DNA of 64,000 nt from Deferribacteres bacterium. GTDB lineage: Bacteria; Zhuqueibacterota; Zhuqueibacteria; Zhuqueibacterales; Geothermadaptataceae. Positions 51,499 to 60,120 of this stretch are shown piece after piece. Location: contig JACKDF010000001.1 in the NCBI GenBank assembly GCA_020633655.1, positions 620,001-684,000 of the forward strand, in the 5' to 3' direction. The notes beneath the pieces are model-generated. The model ran no database searches. It was given only the letters and a program-made list of their open reading frames with translations, and had not been told where the DNA came from. Numbering within the stretch: position 1 is the first letter of the stretch; every line of letters starts with the position of its first letter. Position numbers and translations under genes: made by a program.

Positions 51499-52667
51499 GA
51501 GATAAATTGATTCGCCATTTTCACCAGGCGATCATAAACGAGGCGCAGCGGGAGCTTTTCCTTGACAGCAATTCGCCGGCATTCTTCAAATTCCGGAACG
51601 ATTTGGGTACCGGTGCCTGGCCGGGTTATTTTCTTGAATTTCACCACACCATAGTCGGTCTCAATTTCAATACTTTCGCGTTCCAATTTTTCCCGTTCCA
51701 CCATGGTTTTACGCAAACCAATCGTCGTCGTCTCCTGAAAAATCACGTCGCAAATAGCATCGTGTAAATCTTTTGGTACAAGCGCTGTTAGCACAAAACC
51801 CGGCCGCCCTTTTTTCATGAGGACAGAGGTTGCCCACGCATCCAGAGCACCTGTATCGATAAGCTTTTCAATGATATACGGAATGAGTTCCGGGTTCATA
51901 TCATCGATTGTGCATTCGAGCTGCCACACGAGGTCCTTTCCGGCATGGGCTCCTGTTTCACCGATAAAAACACGCAGGACATTTGGCAGGCCCTCAAACT
52001 CCGCATCACCAGCACCATACCCGGACTTGATCACTTTAAATTCCGGGACATCCGTATATTGTGTAGCCAAGGTTGCAAGAATTGCAGCACCTGTGGGAGT
52101 AACGAGCTCTTTTTCTACCGGGCCTTGTTTAATGGTAAATGTTTCCAGCAATCGCGCCGTTGCAGGCGCTGGGACGGGCATTATCCCATGAGCACATTTG
52201 ACGGTGCCACCGCCAACGGGAATCGTTTTTACCCAGGCTTCTTCAATTTGTAAGTAATCGAGAGCAACCGCAGCCCCGGCAATATCCATAATCGAATCGA
52301 GGGCGCCCACTTCGTGAAAATGAACTTTCTCAATGCTTGTTTCATGAACCTGCGCTTCGGCGAGAGCAAGTTTATGGAAAATGCGCCTGGCGATCTCTCT
52401 CGCATTCTCAGTAATTTCCGCCTCATCTAAAATTTTATTTATATCTTTCAGATGACGATGAACGTGTTCGTGGGGAAATTCTATTTTCACCTTCGTTGCT
52501 GCAATGTCATTTTTGCGAACTTTTTCGAGGCTAATCGTCACCTGCGGCAAGTTCAGGCGGGCGGGAAGTTCACGCAACTTCTCTTCTGGAAAACCAGCAT
52601 CCACCAGTGCCCCAAGTGTCATGTCACCGCTAATGCCACTTATACAATCAAAATAGACAATTCTCAA
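51495..52667 (-). CDS. larC: Nickel-pincer cofactor biosynthesis protein LarC
   Basis: 390-residue LarC-family protein, the nickel insertase of the pincer cofactor used by LarA-type racemases. Signatures: YFDCISGISGDMTLGALVDAG, EKVHFHEVGALDSIMDIAGA and GTVKCAHGIMPVPAPAT; a His-rich segment HEHVHRHL (about 66-73) may bind metal. The protein is one uninterrupted frame, unlike lactobacilli where LarC needs a programmed frameshift. TTG start with GGGAG six bases upstream, two bases after yjbQ. LarA, LarB and LarE are not in the window. Confidence 0.92.
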   Translation of the reverse strand: MRIVYFDCISGISGDMTLGALVDAGFPEEKLRELPARLNLPQVTISLEKVRKNDIAATKVKIEFPHEHVHRHLKDINKILDEAEITENAREIARRIFHKLALAEAQVHETSIEKVHFHEVGALDSIMDIAGAAVALDYLQIEEAWVKTIPVGGGTVKCAHGIMPVPAPATARLLETFTIKQGPVEKELVTPTGAAILATLATQYTDVPEFKVIKSGYGAGDAEFEGLPNVLRVFIGETGAHAGKDLVWQLECTIDDMNPELIPYIIEKLIDTGALDAWATSVLMKKGRPGFVLTALVPKDLHDAICDVIFQETTTIGLRKTMVEREKLERESIEIETDYGVVKFKKITRPGTGTQIVPEFEECRRIAVKEKLPLRLVYDRLVKMANQFIS

Positions 52668-52668
52668 C

Positions 52669-53088
52669 TCAATCTCCCATAATCTGAGCGATTACTTTGC
52701 GTTGTCGTGCCCGGTTATCGAAATCGATCAGTACGATTTGTTGCCAGGTACCGAGGAGCAATGTACCGTTATTAAATGGAACAACAAGCGATGCACCAAG
52801 CAACGCAGCGCGAACATGAGAAAAGCCATTGCCATCGCCCCAGGTTGCATCGTGGTGGTAGGTTACACCGGTCGGTGCTAATTTCTCAAAAAGTTCAGGC
52901 AGGTCTTTTTTCAAACCCGGCTCAAATTCAACAGTCGTAATACCTGCTGTTGAACCCGGTACGAAAACCGTTACAGTGCCATTGATAATTCCCGACGTTG
53001 CTACTTCGTTTTCCACATCTTTGGTTATGTCGTGGATATCGCAAATACCTTTTGTTTTGCGGTGGATATAGCGTGTTTGTACTTTCAT
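52669..53088 (-). CDS. YjbQ/UPF0047 family protein
   Basis: 139-residue protein of the secondary thiamine-phosphate synthase (YjbQ) family. Conserved segments are VFVPGSTAGITTVEFEPG, HHDATWGDGNGFSHVRAAL and GTLLLGTWQQIVLIDFDNR with the three conserved His/Asp/Gly clusters. Physiological role is unsettled. It overlaps the pfkB-like gene by four bases (ATGA). Confidence 0.92.
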   Translation of the reverse strand: MKVQTRYIHRKTKGICDIHDITKDVENEVATSGIINGTVTVFVPGSTAGITTVEFEPGLKKDLPELFEKLAPTGVTYHHDATWGDGNGFSHVRAALLGASLVVPFNNGTLLLGTWQQIVLIDFDNRARQRKVIAQIMGD

Positions 53089-53996
53089 TTGTCAAAATTC
53101 ATTAGTTCATAAAATGCGTGGTAACGTTCACTAATACTACTTGTGCCAAGAGCAGCCACCCGATTGACAGAATATTCTTCCACGGTATAACTTGCCAATG
53201 TGCTGCCGTAAATCATGGCTTTGCGCAAAATTGCGTTGTTTATTTTGTTCTGTGTTGTAAGATACCCCATAAAGCCTCCGGCAAAACTGTCGCCGGCGCC
53301 AGTGGGGTCGTTCACCATTTCCAGCGGAAAAGCTGGTGCATAAAATACACTGCCCTCGGAAAAAAGGATGGCGCCGTGCTCGCCCTTTTTAATTACCACA
53401 TGCTGGGGGCCCATTTTGCGAATTTCAGCAGCAGCTTTAACGAGATTGTATTCACCGGAAAGATCGCGTGCTTCCTCATCATTCACGAAGATACCCTGCG
53501 TTTTTTGCAAGACCTTCATTAAATTAGGTCTGTATTCACTACTGTTAATCCAGTAATTCATGGTATCCATACCGATAAACACCGGATTTTTCGCCTGGTC
53601 AAGGACATGCAGTTGCAATGCCGGATCGATATTTCCCAAAAAAAAGAAAGGCGCTTCTTTATAAGTCGCTGGTAAATCTGCGGTAAAATCGAGCAAGACA
53701 TTTAAATGGGTGAACAATGTGTCACGGACATTCAAGTCTTTGTGATATTTTGCACCCCAATGAAAAGTGTCGCCCTCAAGCTCCTGTAATCCATCGAGAT
53801 CAATTCCTTTTTCGCGTAGCAAATCCAGATATTCCTGCCTGAAATCTTTCCCGGTGGCGGCAACGATTCCCACTTTACAAAAATAACTGGCAGCCAGACA
53901 AAGGTAGACCGCAGTTCCACCGAGTTGTTTTTCTGCTTTGCCAGTTGGAGTCTCTACAGTGTCAAACGCGATTGTTCCTATTGCCACTAAATCCAT
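53085..53996 (-). CDS. PfkB-family carbohydrate/nucleoside kinase
   Basis: 303-residue ribokinase-like sugar kinase. The N-terminal DLVAIGTIAFDTVETP and KQLGGTAVYLCLAA form the substrate site; the C-terminal PfkB signature NDPTGAGDSFAGGFMGYL holds the catalytic Asp and anion hole. The substrate is not determinable. It heads the run of closely spaced genes leading to larC and pilMN. Confidence 0.92.
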   Translation of the reverse strand: MDLVAIGTIAFDTVETPTGKAEKQLGGTAVYLCLAASYFCKVGIVAATGKDFRQEYLDLLREKGIDLDGLQELEGDTFHWGAKYHKDLNVRDTLFTHLNVLLDFTADLPATYKEAPFFFLGNIDPALQLHVLDQAKNPVFIGMDTMNYWINSSEYRPNLMKVLQKTQGIFVNDEEARDLSGEYNLVKAAAEIRKMGPQHVVIKKGEHGAILFSEGSVFYAPAFPLEMVNDPTGAGDSFAGGFMGYLTTQNKINNAILRKAMIYGSTLASYTVEEYSVNRVAALGTSSISERYHAFYELMNFDK

Positions 53997-54063
53997 TTTA
54001 TTTTATTCCTGTTTTTATGACTACTTTAGCAGATTGACCAAATTATCCCGACTGCGTGAAAGT

Positions 54064-54180
54064 TTTGGAGGCTGAGATTGTCGAAGCCGGATTTAGTTCA
54101 ACCGGGCGCTTCGACACTTCGACCTTTTTCAGTGCAGGCAAGATCGGCGACCGGTTTACGCTGCATTTTTACACAGCCTG
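54064..54180. repeat. Dispersed hairpin repeat (CTTCGACA type), copy 2
   Basis: Shares GGAGGCTGA, TGTCGAAGCC and the 14-base block CGGGCGCTTCGACA with the copy at 3202, then diverges. The right end, TTTTTACACAGCCT (54166-54179), resembles the terminal repeat of the MITE-like elements at 11613 and 15897 in inverted form. It lies in the 269-base gap between argS and the pfkB-like gene. Confidence 0.55.
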
Positions 54181-54265
54181 GACATAAATATGAAATGTGC
54201 CAAAGTAGGATTATTCAGTGGTTCATTTTATTTAAATTGTGCAATCTTCTTGCACAGGGAAGTCC

Positions 54266-55909
54266 TTACATGCGCTCCGGTGCCGAAATTCGCAGCATTT
54301 TTAAACCGTTAACGAGTACGCTGCGAGTGGCTTCAAGTAACATCATTCTCGCATTGCTTAATTGCCGGTCGTCCGTGACAATGCGATTGTTGTGGTAAAA
54401 GCTGTGAAAAGCAGCCGCCACCTCCATGAGATAAGCAGGCAGGTGATGTACTTCCATCAGACGGGCACATGTACTCACGACGTTTGGATATTCGTTCAAT
54501 TTCCGAATAAGAGCGATTTCTTCACTCGCCGTTAATAATGAAAGATCGGCTGTCAAATCGAGTTCAAGGCCATTTTCTTTTGCAAATTGAATGACGTTAA
54601 CGATTCGTGCATGGGCGTATTGCACGTAAAAGACAGGATTTTCATCACTGCGTTTTTTTGCCAGGTCGATATCAAAATCGAGAGGGGAATCGAGCTTACG
54701 CATGACAAAGAAAAAACGGGCGGCATCAATGCCTACATCCTGCAAGACTTCATTCATTTCGATGATATTGCCGGCGCGTTTGCTCATTTTTACCAGTTCC
54801 CCATCGCGCAGCATGTTGACCTGCTGAATGATGCGAACATTAAATTCTTCTTTTGCATGCCCCAGTGCCTGCAATGCCGCTGAAACGCGGTCGATATAGC
54901 CGTGATGATCCGGTCCCCATAAATCATAGAGCACCTCAAAACCACGATCGAACTTGTTCTGGTGATAGGCAATATCGACCATGAAATACGTTGGTTCGCC
55001 TTCATTTGTCACCAGCACGCGGTCTTTTGCATCGCCAAATTCCGATGATTTAAACCACAATGCGCCATCTTTTTCGTACGTGAGGCCTTTTGCTTTTAAA
55101 GCTTCAACAATTTTAAAATGCGATTTTTTATCCCGCAGTGCGCTTTCGCAGAACCATGTTTGGTAATCGATGCGATACTCATGCAATGCTTTTTTATGGA
55201 GAGCGATCATCTTTTCCAGAGCAAGTTTCGCTAAAACTGACTGGCGTTCCTGTTTTTCATAGGAAACGAACTTGTCACCGTGCTCAGTTTTTAATTCTTC
55301 CGCCAGACCTATAATATAGTCGCCCTGGTATCCGTCTTCGGGCACATCCTCTTTTTGATTAAACAATGTCATATAACGAGCTGCGACCGAGGCACCCAAC
55401 AGACGGATTTGCCGTCCGGCATCATTGATGTAATATTCACGTTCCGCCGCAAAACCGACTTTATTTAACAATTCAACCAGGACATCACCGGTTGCGGCTG
55501 CGCGTGCTGAAACCACGTTCAATGGGCCAGTTGGGTTAGCGCTGACAAATTCAAGATTAATTCTTTGGCCATTTCCCCAATCGTCTTCGCCAAATCGCTC
55601 GCCGGTTTCAATGATATGAAGCACCGTATTTTGCCACCAGGATTGTGATAAAGTAATATTGATAAATCCCGGGCCATCAATGGTGACATTTGCAAATATC
55701 TTCTTTTCGTCGGCGATGTTTGCAACGATGGTTTCTGCGATCTGCCGAGGTGCTTTGCGCAAGGTCTTTGCCAAACCGAGGGCAACGGTTGTAGCGAAGT
55801 CACCCCAGGTTTCCTGCCGCGGCTTCTCAATGAACACAGTTGCATCCTGATCGTATGTGTTCTTTAACGCTTCCTTTATTTTTTCAGCAATATATAATTC
55901 AACTTTCAT
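54266..55909 (-). CDS. argS: Arginyl-tRNA synthetase with non-standard HIGH motif
   Basis: 547-residue class I synthetase charging tRNA-Arg. The N-terminal Arg-tRNA binding domain (about 1-90), FVSANPTGPL catalytic region, the KMSKRAGN signature, DAARFFFVMR and the DALR anticodon-binding domain (about 430-547) are recognisable. The HIGH motif, normally HVGH after SANPTGPL, is NVVS (131-134). The start is ATG 55909, overlapping rsfS by 11 bases, with GAGGG five bases upstream; the frame extends 35 codons into rsfS without support. Confidence 0.94.
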   Translation of the reverse strand: MKVELYIAEKIKEALKNTYDQDATVFIEKPRQETWGDFATTVALGLAKTLRKAPRQIAETIVANIADEKKIFANVTIDGPGFINITLSQSWWQNTVLHIIETGERFGEDDWGNGQRINLEFVSANPTGPLNVVSARAAATGDVLVELLNKVGFAAEREYYINDAGRQIRLLGASVAARYMTLFNQKEDVPEDGYQGDYIIGLAEELKTEHGDKFVSYEKQERQSVLAKLALEKMIALHKKALHEYRIDYQTWFCESALRDKKSHFKIVEALKAKGLTYEKDGALWFKSSEFGDAKDRVLVTNEGEPTYFMVDIAYHQNKFDRGFEVLYDLWGPDHHGYIDRVSAALQALGHAKEEFNVRIIQQVNMLRDGELVKMSKRAGNIIEMNEVLQDVGIDAARFFFVMRKLDSPLDFDIDLAKKRSDENPVFYVQYAHARIVNVIQFAKENGLELDLTADLSLLTASEEIALIRKLNEYPNVVSTCARLMEVHHLPAYLMEVAAAFHSFYHNNRIVTDDRQLSNARMMLLEATRSVLVNGLKMLRISAPERM

Positions 55910-56258
55910 AATAACCCTCATCGACCACTTCGCATTCGACATCTCCCCAGATGCGCTCGAGGCCATAAAATTCTCTGACGGACGGTTGGAATATATGAAC
56001 AACGAAATCGACATAATCCATTAAAATCCATCGGCTGCTGCTGACACCTTCAACGTGATTGGGATAAACTGCATCTTTACGCAGTTCCTCTGCAATATTG
56101 TTGTGAATGGCCTTGCATTGCACGTCGGTACTGCCCGTGCAGATCACGAAATAATCCGTGACACTGCTGATGCCACGTAAATCATAAATCTCAATATGTT
56201 CAGCTTTTTTATCCAGCGCCGCGATTGCCGCTTTCTTTGCTGCCTCTTTAGCTTCCAA
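55899..56258 (-). CDS. rsfS: Ribosomal silencing factor RsfS
   Basis: 119-residue RsfS/Iojap protein that binds ribosomal protein L14 and blocks subunit joining in starvation. Motifs: DLRGISSVTDYFVICTGST, CKAIHNNIAEELRK and SSRWILMDYVDFVVHIF. TTG start with AAAGG nine bases upstream. It overlaps argS by 11 bases, suggesting coupled translation. Confidence 0.95.
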   Translation of the reverse strand: MEAKEAAKKAAIAALDKKAEHIEIYDLRGISSVTDYFVICTGSTDVQCKAIHNNIAEELRKDAVYPNHVEGVSSSRWILMDYVDFVVHIFQPSVREFYGLERIWGDVECEVVDEGYYES

Positions 56259-56397
56259 AAAATTGACCTTTCAAAATTTCAAGGTGCCCTTAAATCTTAA
56301 TCATTTATGCATATTAGCCTGAGAACGCCGGCACCTGCGTTCCCGACCCTTCAGTAAACAAAATGTTAATCCATTGCCTTCTTTCAACAAAGCAAGC

Positions 56398-57414
56398 TTA
56401 TTCTATTTTTTCCAAAACTGCTTCGGGTGGAATGGAATTCATGCACAGGAAATGTCCCTTTGGACAATTCTGCCTTCCGACATGGCTGCATGGGCGACAT
56501 TTCACTGTTTCGTTCTCGATAACCCGGCTTTCCCGCAAAAAAGGATAAAATCCAAGCTGTCGCACCGTCGATCCAAAAATCGCCGTGACTGGCGTTTTTA
56601 CAGCTTCAGCCATGTGCATCAAACCCGTGTCATTTGTAACAAGACGATCGCATTTCTCCAGCACCGCAGCACTTTCCAAAAGCGATAATTGGCCGGTAAA
56701 ATTGACAATTTCCGTTGCTGTAGCTGCCACTTCTTTACTCAACTGCTGATCGCCAGAACCACCGAGAATAATGCACTTTTTGCCTTGCTGTACCAAAGCT
56801 TTGGCAATTGTTTTATAATTCTCAACAGGCCATCGCTTCGTAAAATGCGCTGCACCCGGCGCGAGAGCGACAACCACCTGAGATTTCGGTAAGGATAAAC
56901 CTGTTCTTTTTTCAATCTTCTCGAGCAATTCAGCCGGCGGGAATAATTCCGTCCCTTCGCCGTCATCGGTGATACCAAGAGAAGCCGTAGTTTCGATGTA
57001 ACGCAACATGACTGAACTCTCTTTCGCGTAAACATCCAAACCGAATTTGACCAGGAGTGTCCTGCGCCATCCGTGTTTACGAAATCGGGCTTTAATTTCC
57101 TGCTTTTGACAAACGCTCAAGATAAGGGAACGAACATTTTTGTGCAAGTCAATTATTGCATTATATTTCTGCTGATGAATATCATGCCAGATTGCTCGGA
57201 GTACACCGAGATTACCAGGCTCAGGAAACTCCAGAACTCGTGTTAGATGTGGATTATTCTGCAAAAGTTCGGCGAAACGTGATTTCACAAGATAATCAAT
57301 TTGCGCCTCCGGATATTTTTGCCGCAAAAGCCGGATTACAGGTGTGGTTAAAACGATGTCACCGATTGAGCTAAGTCGGATGAGGAGTATTTTGGTCTTT
57401 TCCCCTCCTTGCAT
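56398..57414 (-). CDS. Glycosyltransferase family 9 (heptosyltransferase-like)
   Basis: 338-residue GT9 enzyme related to WaaC/WaaF/WaaQ, which transfer heptose during lipopolysaccharide core synthesis. Motifs: KILLIRLSSIGDIVLTTPV, IDLHKNVRSL, LAPGAAHFTKRWP, ILGGSGD and LVTNDTGLMHMAEA (donor-binding). A C-terminal cluster with Cys (KCRPCSHVGRQNCPKGHFLC) resembles that of many family members. GGAG lies five bases before the ATG. Acceptor sugar not determinable. Confidence 0.92.
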   Translation of the reverse strand: MQGGEKTKILLIRLSSIGDIVLTTPVIRLLRQKYPEAQIDYLVKSRFAELLQNNPHLTRVLEFPEPGNLGVLRAIWHDIHQQKYNAIIDLHKNVRSLILSVCQKQEIKARFRKHGWRRTLLVKFGLDVYAKESSVMLRYIETTASLGITDDGEGTELFPPAELLEKIEKRTGLSLPKSQVVVALAPGAAHFTKRWPVENYKTIAKALVQQGKKCIILGGSGDQQLSKEVAATATEIVNFTGQLSLLESAAVLEKCDRLVTNDTGLMHMAEAVKTPVTAIFGSTVRQLGFYPFLRESRVIENETVKCRPCSHVGRQNCPKGHFLCMNSIPPEAVLEKIE

Positions 57415-57572
57415 TGAAACTCCATTTGATAAGGCCTGTGTTTATTTGATAACACCGGGGCGAGAATGTAAATCTGTGAGAATGTACTTTTAAAGTGTGT
57501 TCACTACAATTGGCTGCAAATTGAACTTGAAATGCTGTGGAGGACTGTCATAATACAGCGACCGGAAATGTA

Positions 57573-57602
57573 ACGGGAGTTGCCAGAGAATTCAACTCCC
57601 GT
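57573..57602. terminator. Stem-loop after the UDP-sugar decarboxylase gene
   Basis: ACGGGAGTTG and CAACTCCCGT form a perfect 10-bp stem with a 10-base loop, 24 bases after the stop codon on the minus strand. Only a broken T tract follows (TTACATTT), so termination is probable but not classical. Confidence 0.55.
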
Positions 57603-57626
57603 CGAAATTTGTTTTAAGTATGATGG

Positions 57627-58556
57627 CTACATTTGGGTTTTAAACCAGGCGATGGTTTTTTGCAACCCTGCATCCAAATTGACTTTTGGTTCCCAACCCA
57701 GCATGTCACGCGCTTTGGCTATATTGGGCTGGCGAATTTTTGGATCGTCTGTAGGCAGCTTACCAAAAGAAAGGGTGCTGTTGCTTTCGGTTAAATCGAT
57801 AATTTTTTCCGCCAGTTGCTTGATAGTCATCTCAATAGGGTTGCCAATATTGACAGGTTCATTGATATCGGATACGAGAAGTCGATAAATTCCTTCGATC
57901 AGGTCATCGACATAACAGAAACTGCGGGTTTGCGAACCATCACCGAAAATTGAGATGGGTTTATTCTGTAGTGCTTGCGGCACAAAAGCCGGAATCGCAC
58001 GACCGTCGTTCAAGCGCATGCGTGGGCCGTATGTATTGAAAATCCGGACTATTTTTGCGTCCACATGGTGGTAGCGATGGTATGCCATTGTAATTGCTTC
58101 AGCAAATCGCTTCGCTTCGTCATAGACTCCCCGCGGGCCAACGGGATTGACGTTTCCCCAATAATCCTCTGTTTGTGGGTGCACAAGGGGATCACCATAA
58201 ACTTCCGAAGTACTTGCGAGCAGCAGAGTCGCTTTCTTTTCCAGGGCGAGACCGAGGACTTTGTGGGTTCCCAGCGCACCAACTTTCAATGTTTGTATCG
58301 GTAGTTCGAGATAATCTGTCGGGCTGGCTGGTGAAGCAAAATGCAAAATATAGTCGATCTCGCCTGCAATAAAAATATATTCGGTAACATCATGTTTGAT
58401 AAATTTAAATTTTTCGCCTTGCAGGTGGGCAATATTTGAAATGTGTCCTGTGAGTAAATTGTCCATGGCAATTACGTCATGCCCTTTTGCCAGCAAATAT
58501 TCACAAAGGTGAGAACCAAGAAATCCGGCACCTCCGGTAACCAATGTTCGTGGCAT
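57627..58556 (-). CDS. UDP-glucuronate decarboxylase-like NAD-dependent epimerase/dehydratase
   Basis: 309-residue extended SDR enzyme converting UDP-glucuronate to UDP-xylose (UXS group by similarity). GGAGFLGSHL binds NAD, DNLLTGHISNI follows, the active site comprises LASTSEVYGDP and the YDEAKR tyrosine/lysine pair, and RIFNTYGPRMR and GDGSQTRSFCYVDDL are UXS-typical. Length matches soluble UXS. GGAAAGGAT precedes ATG. Likely supplies sugars for surface polysaccharide along with the GT9 neighbour. Confidence 0.92.
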   Translation of the reverse strand: MPRTLVTGGAGFLGSHLCEYLLAKGHDVIAMDNLLTGHISNIAHLQGEKFKFIKHDVTEYIFIAGEIDYILHFASPASPTDYLELPIQTLKVGALGTHKVLGLALEKKATLLLASTSEVYGDPLVHPQTEDYWGNVNPVGPRGVYDEAKRFAEAITMAYHRYHHVDAKIVRIFNTYGPRMRLNDGRAIPAFVPQALQNKPISIFGDGSQTRSFCYVDDLIEGIYRLLVSDINEPVNIGNPIEMTIKQLAEKIIDLTESNSTLSFGKLPTDDPKIRQPNIAKARDMLGWEPKVNLDAGLQKTIAWFKTQM

Positions 58557-58787
58557 GTGTTATCCTTTCCTAGATGAAAGCAATCAAAAAACTGTCCGAT
58601 TAATTCTGATATTTCAAAAAGTTGCAGCAGAAACTCTTATACTATACATTCTTCAGGATATAGCATGCAGAAATCATTTGCATGCATTTTGAGTAATCAA
58701 AATGTATATTTCCCCTCTTAAAAAGTCGGAATTCTCTACAAAACTTTAATTAGGTTTCACTCTCTTATTATTAACGCTGCTAAAATT

Positions 58788-59762
58788 TCAATGCTCACGG
58801 CTAGTGATAAAATCGACCAATTTCAACAAAACCTGCTTGTATTTTGAATCAGGGTAATAATCGAGGGAGGCTGAAGCTTCGGCGGTGAGTGTTGCTGCTT
58901 TTTCGGTTGCGTACTGAATGCCATCGTTTTTCTTTATGAAATCAACAATAAACAAAACATCCTTCTTCTCAGCACCTTTTTTCATCATTTTGATGATTTG
59001 TCTGCGTTCGCTTTTTTCAGCGTTTCGTAAAGCATGCAACAGGGGCAGCGTGATTTTATTCTCCCGTAAATCATTTCCAATTGGTTTGCCAATTTTTTTC
59101 TCCGTGCCCAATAAGTCCAGCAAATCATCCCGAATCTGGAATGCAAGGCCAATATCTTCACCAAACTTTGCCATCATCGCAATTTCCTTTTCATTTGCAC
59201 TTGCAGAGATCACCCCCAACTGGCATGCAGCCGAAATCAATGAAGCGGTTTTGTCGCCAATCATTCGGAAATAAACCTGTTCTTCCATGTTATAATCACT
59301 GCTGCGTTCCATTTGCAGCAACTCACCCTGGCTCATGCGCTCTGCCGTCCGGGAAATCACATCAAATACTTTAAAATCCTGCATTTTCAGCATGGAGAGC
59401 AAGGATTTGGAAAACAGGTAATCGCCTGTAAGCACCGAGATTTTGTTCTTCCAGATGGCATTAATCGAGGGAAAACCACGTCTTTGATAGCTGTCATCGA
59501 CAACATCATCATGCACCAGTGTTGCTGTGTGCAAAAGTTCAATTATTGCTGCTGCATGCAATCGGCGCGCATCCGGTTCACTTCCGTTCAAACGACTTGA
59601 AAGGAGGACCATAATTGGTCGCAGTCGTTTCCCTCTGTGCGCCACAAGATAGGAAATCACTTTATCGACCAGAAAAATGTCACTTTTCAAATGGTCTTTG
59701 AAAACTTTTTCGAACGCATTTACATCATCTTTAATTGGAGCGATAATTTCTTTCAGCCGCAC
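58788..59762 (-). CDS. Trans-polyprenyl diphosphate synthase
   Basis: 324-residue isoprenoid synthase of the octaprenyl/heptaprenyl type, probably making the quinone side chain. First Asp-rich motif LVHDDVVDDSYQRRG (about 87-101), GDYLFSKSL, and second Asp-rich motif FQIRDDLLDLLGT (about 209-221); HRGKRLRP (about 43-50) binds the allylic diphosphate. Chain length cannot be fixed from sequence reading. GTG start with GAGG five bases upstream. Confidence 0.93.
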   Translation of the reverse strand: MRLKEIIAPIKDDVNAFEKVFKDHLKSDIFLVDKVISYLVAHRGKRLRPIMVLLSSRLNGSEPDARRLHAAAIIELLHTATLVHDDVVDDSYQRRGFPSINAIWKNKISVLTGDYLFSKSLLSMLKMQDFKVFDVISRTAERMSQGELLQMERSSDYNMEEQVYFRMIGDKTASLISAACQLGVISASANEKEIAMMAKFGEDIGLAFQIRDDLLDLLGTEKKIGKPIGNDLRENKITLPLLHALRNAEKSERRQIIKMMKKGAEKKDVLFIVDFIKKNDGIQYATEKAATLTAEASASLDYYPDSKYKQVLLKLVDFITSREH

Positions 59763-60120
59763 CGGTTCCTCAAATTAATCATTTATTCACCAAAACATAT
59801 CGCTTAAACAGCCTTGTTCAGAGTTTTCTTCCTTCACTTTCCGTAAAAAAACTGGTAAAGATAGTGATAAATTCACCCTTTGTCAACTTATGTTGCGGTA
59901 TGGAAGAGACAACGAGGTACTGACGCCATTTCATCAATATTTCCTACATGGAAAATGAAAACGGCAACGAATAGTCCTGAGGAGTTGGTATGGAAATAAA
60001 AATTACCCCTTAGTTCAGTCAATGGAGAATGAATTCGCTGGAAAAGCAAATTTAATGAGGTGAACACGAAATTTGAGGCAGCACTGGTATTGCTTAAAAA
60101 GTCTTCAATACATAATCAAG
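59763..60120. other. Intergenic region without a recognised feature
   Basis: 358 bases between a histidine kinase gene end and the start of the polyprenyl synthase gene. No tRNA, repeat copy, or credible ORF was found; it presumably holds the minus-strand terminator of the kinase gene, which I cannot identify. Confidence 0.4.

Noticed and set aside
55910..56014. N-terminal extension of ArgS by 35 residues
   Set aside because: It lies inside rsfS; the ATG at 55909 has a good ribosome site and matches the family start.
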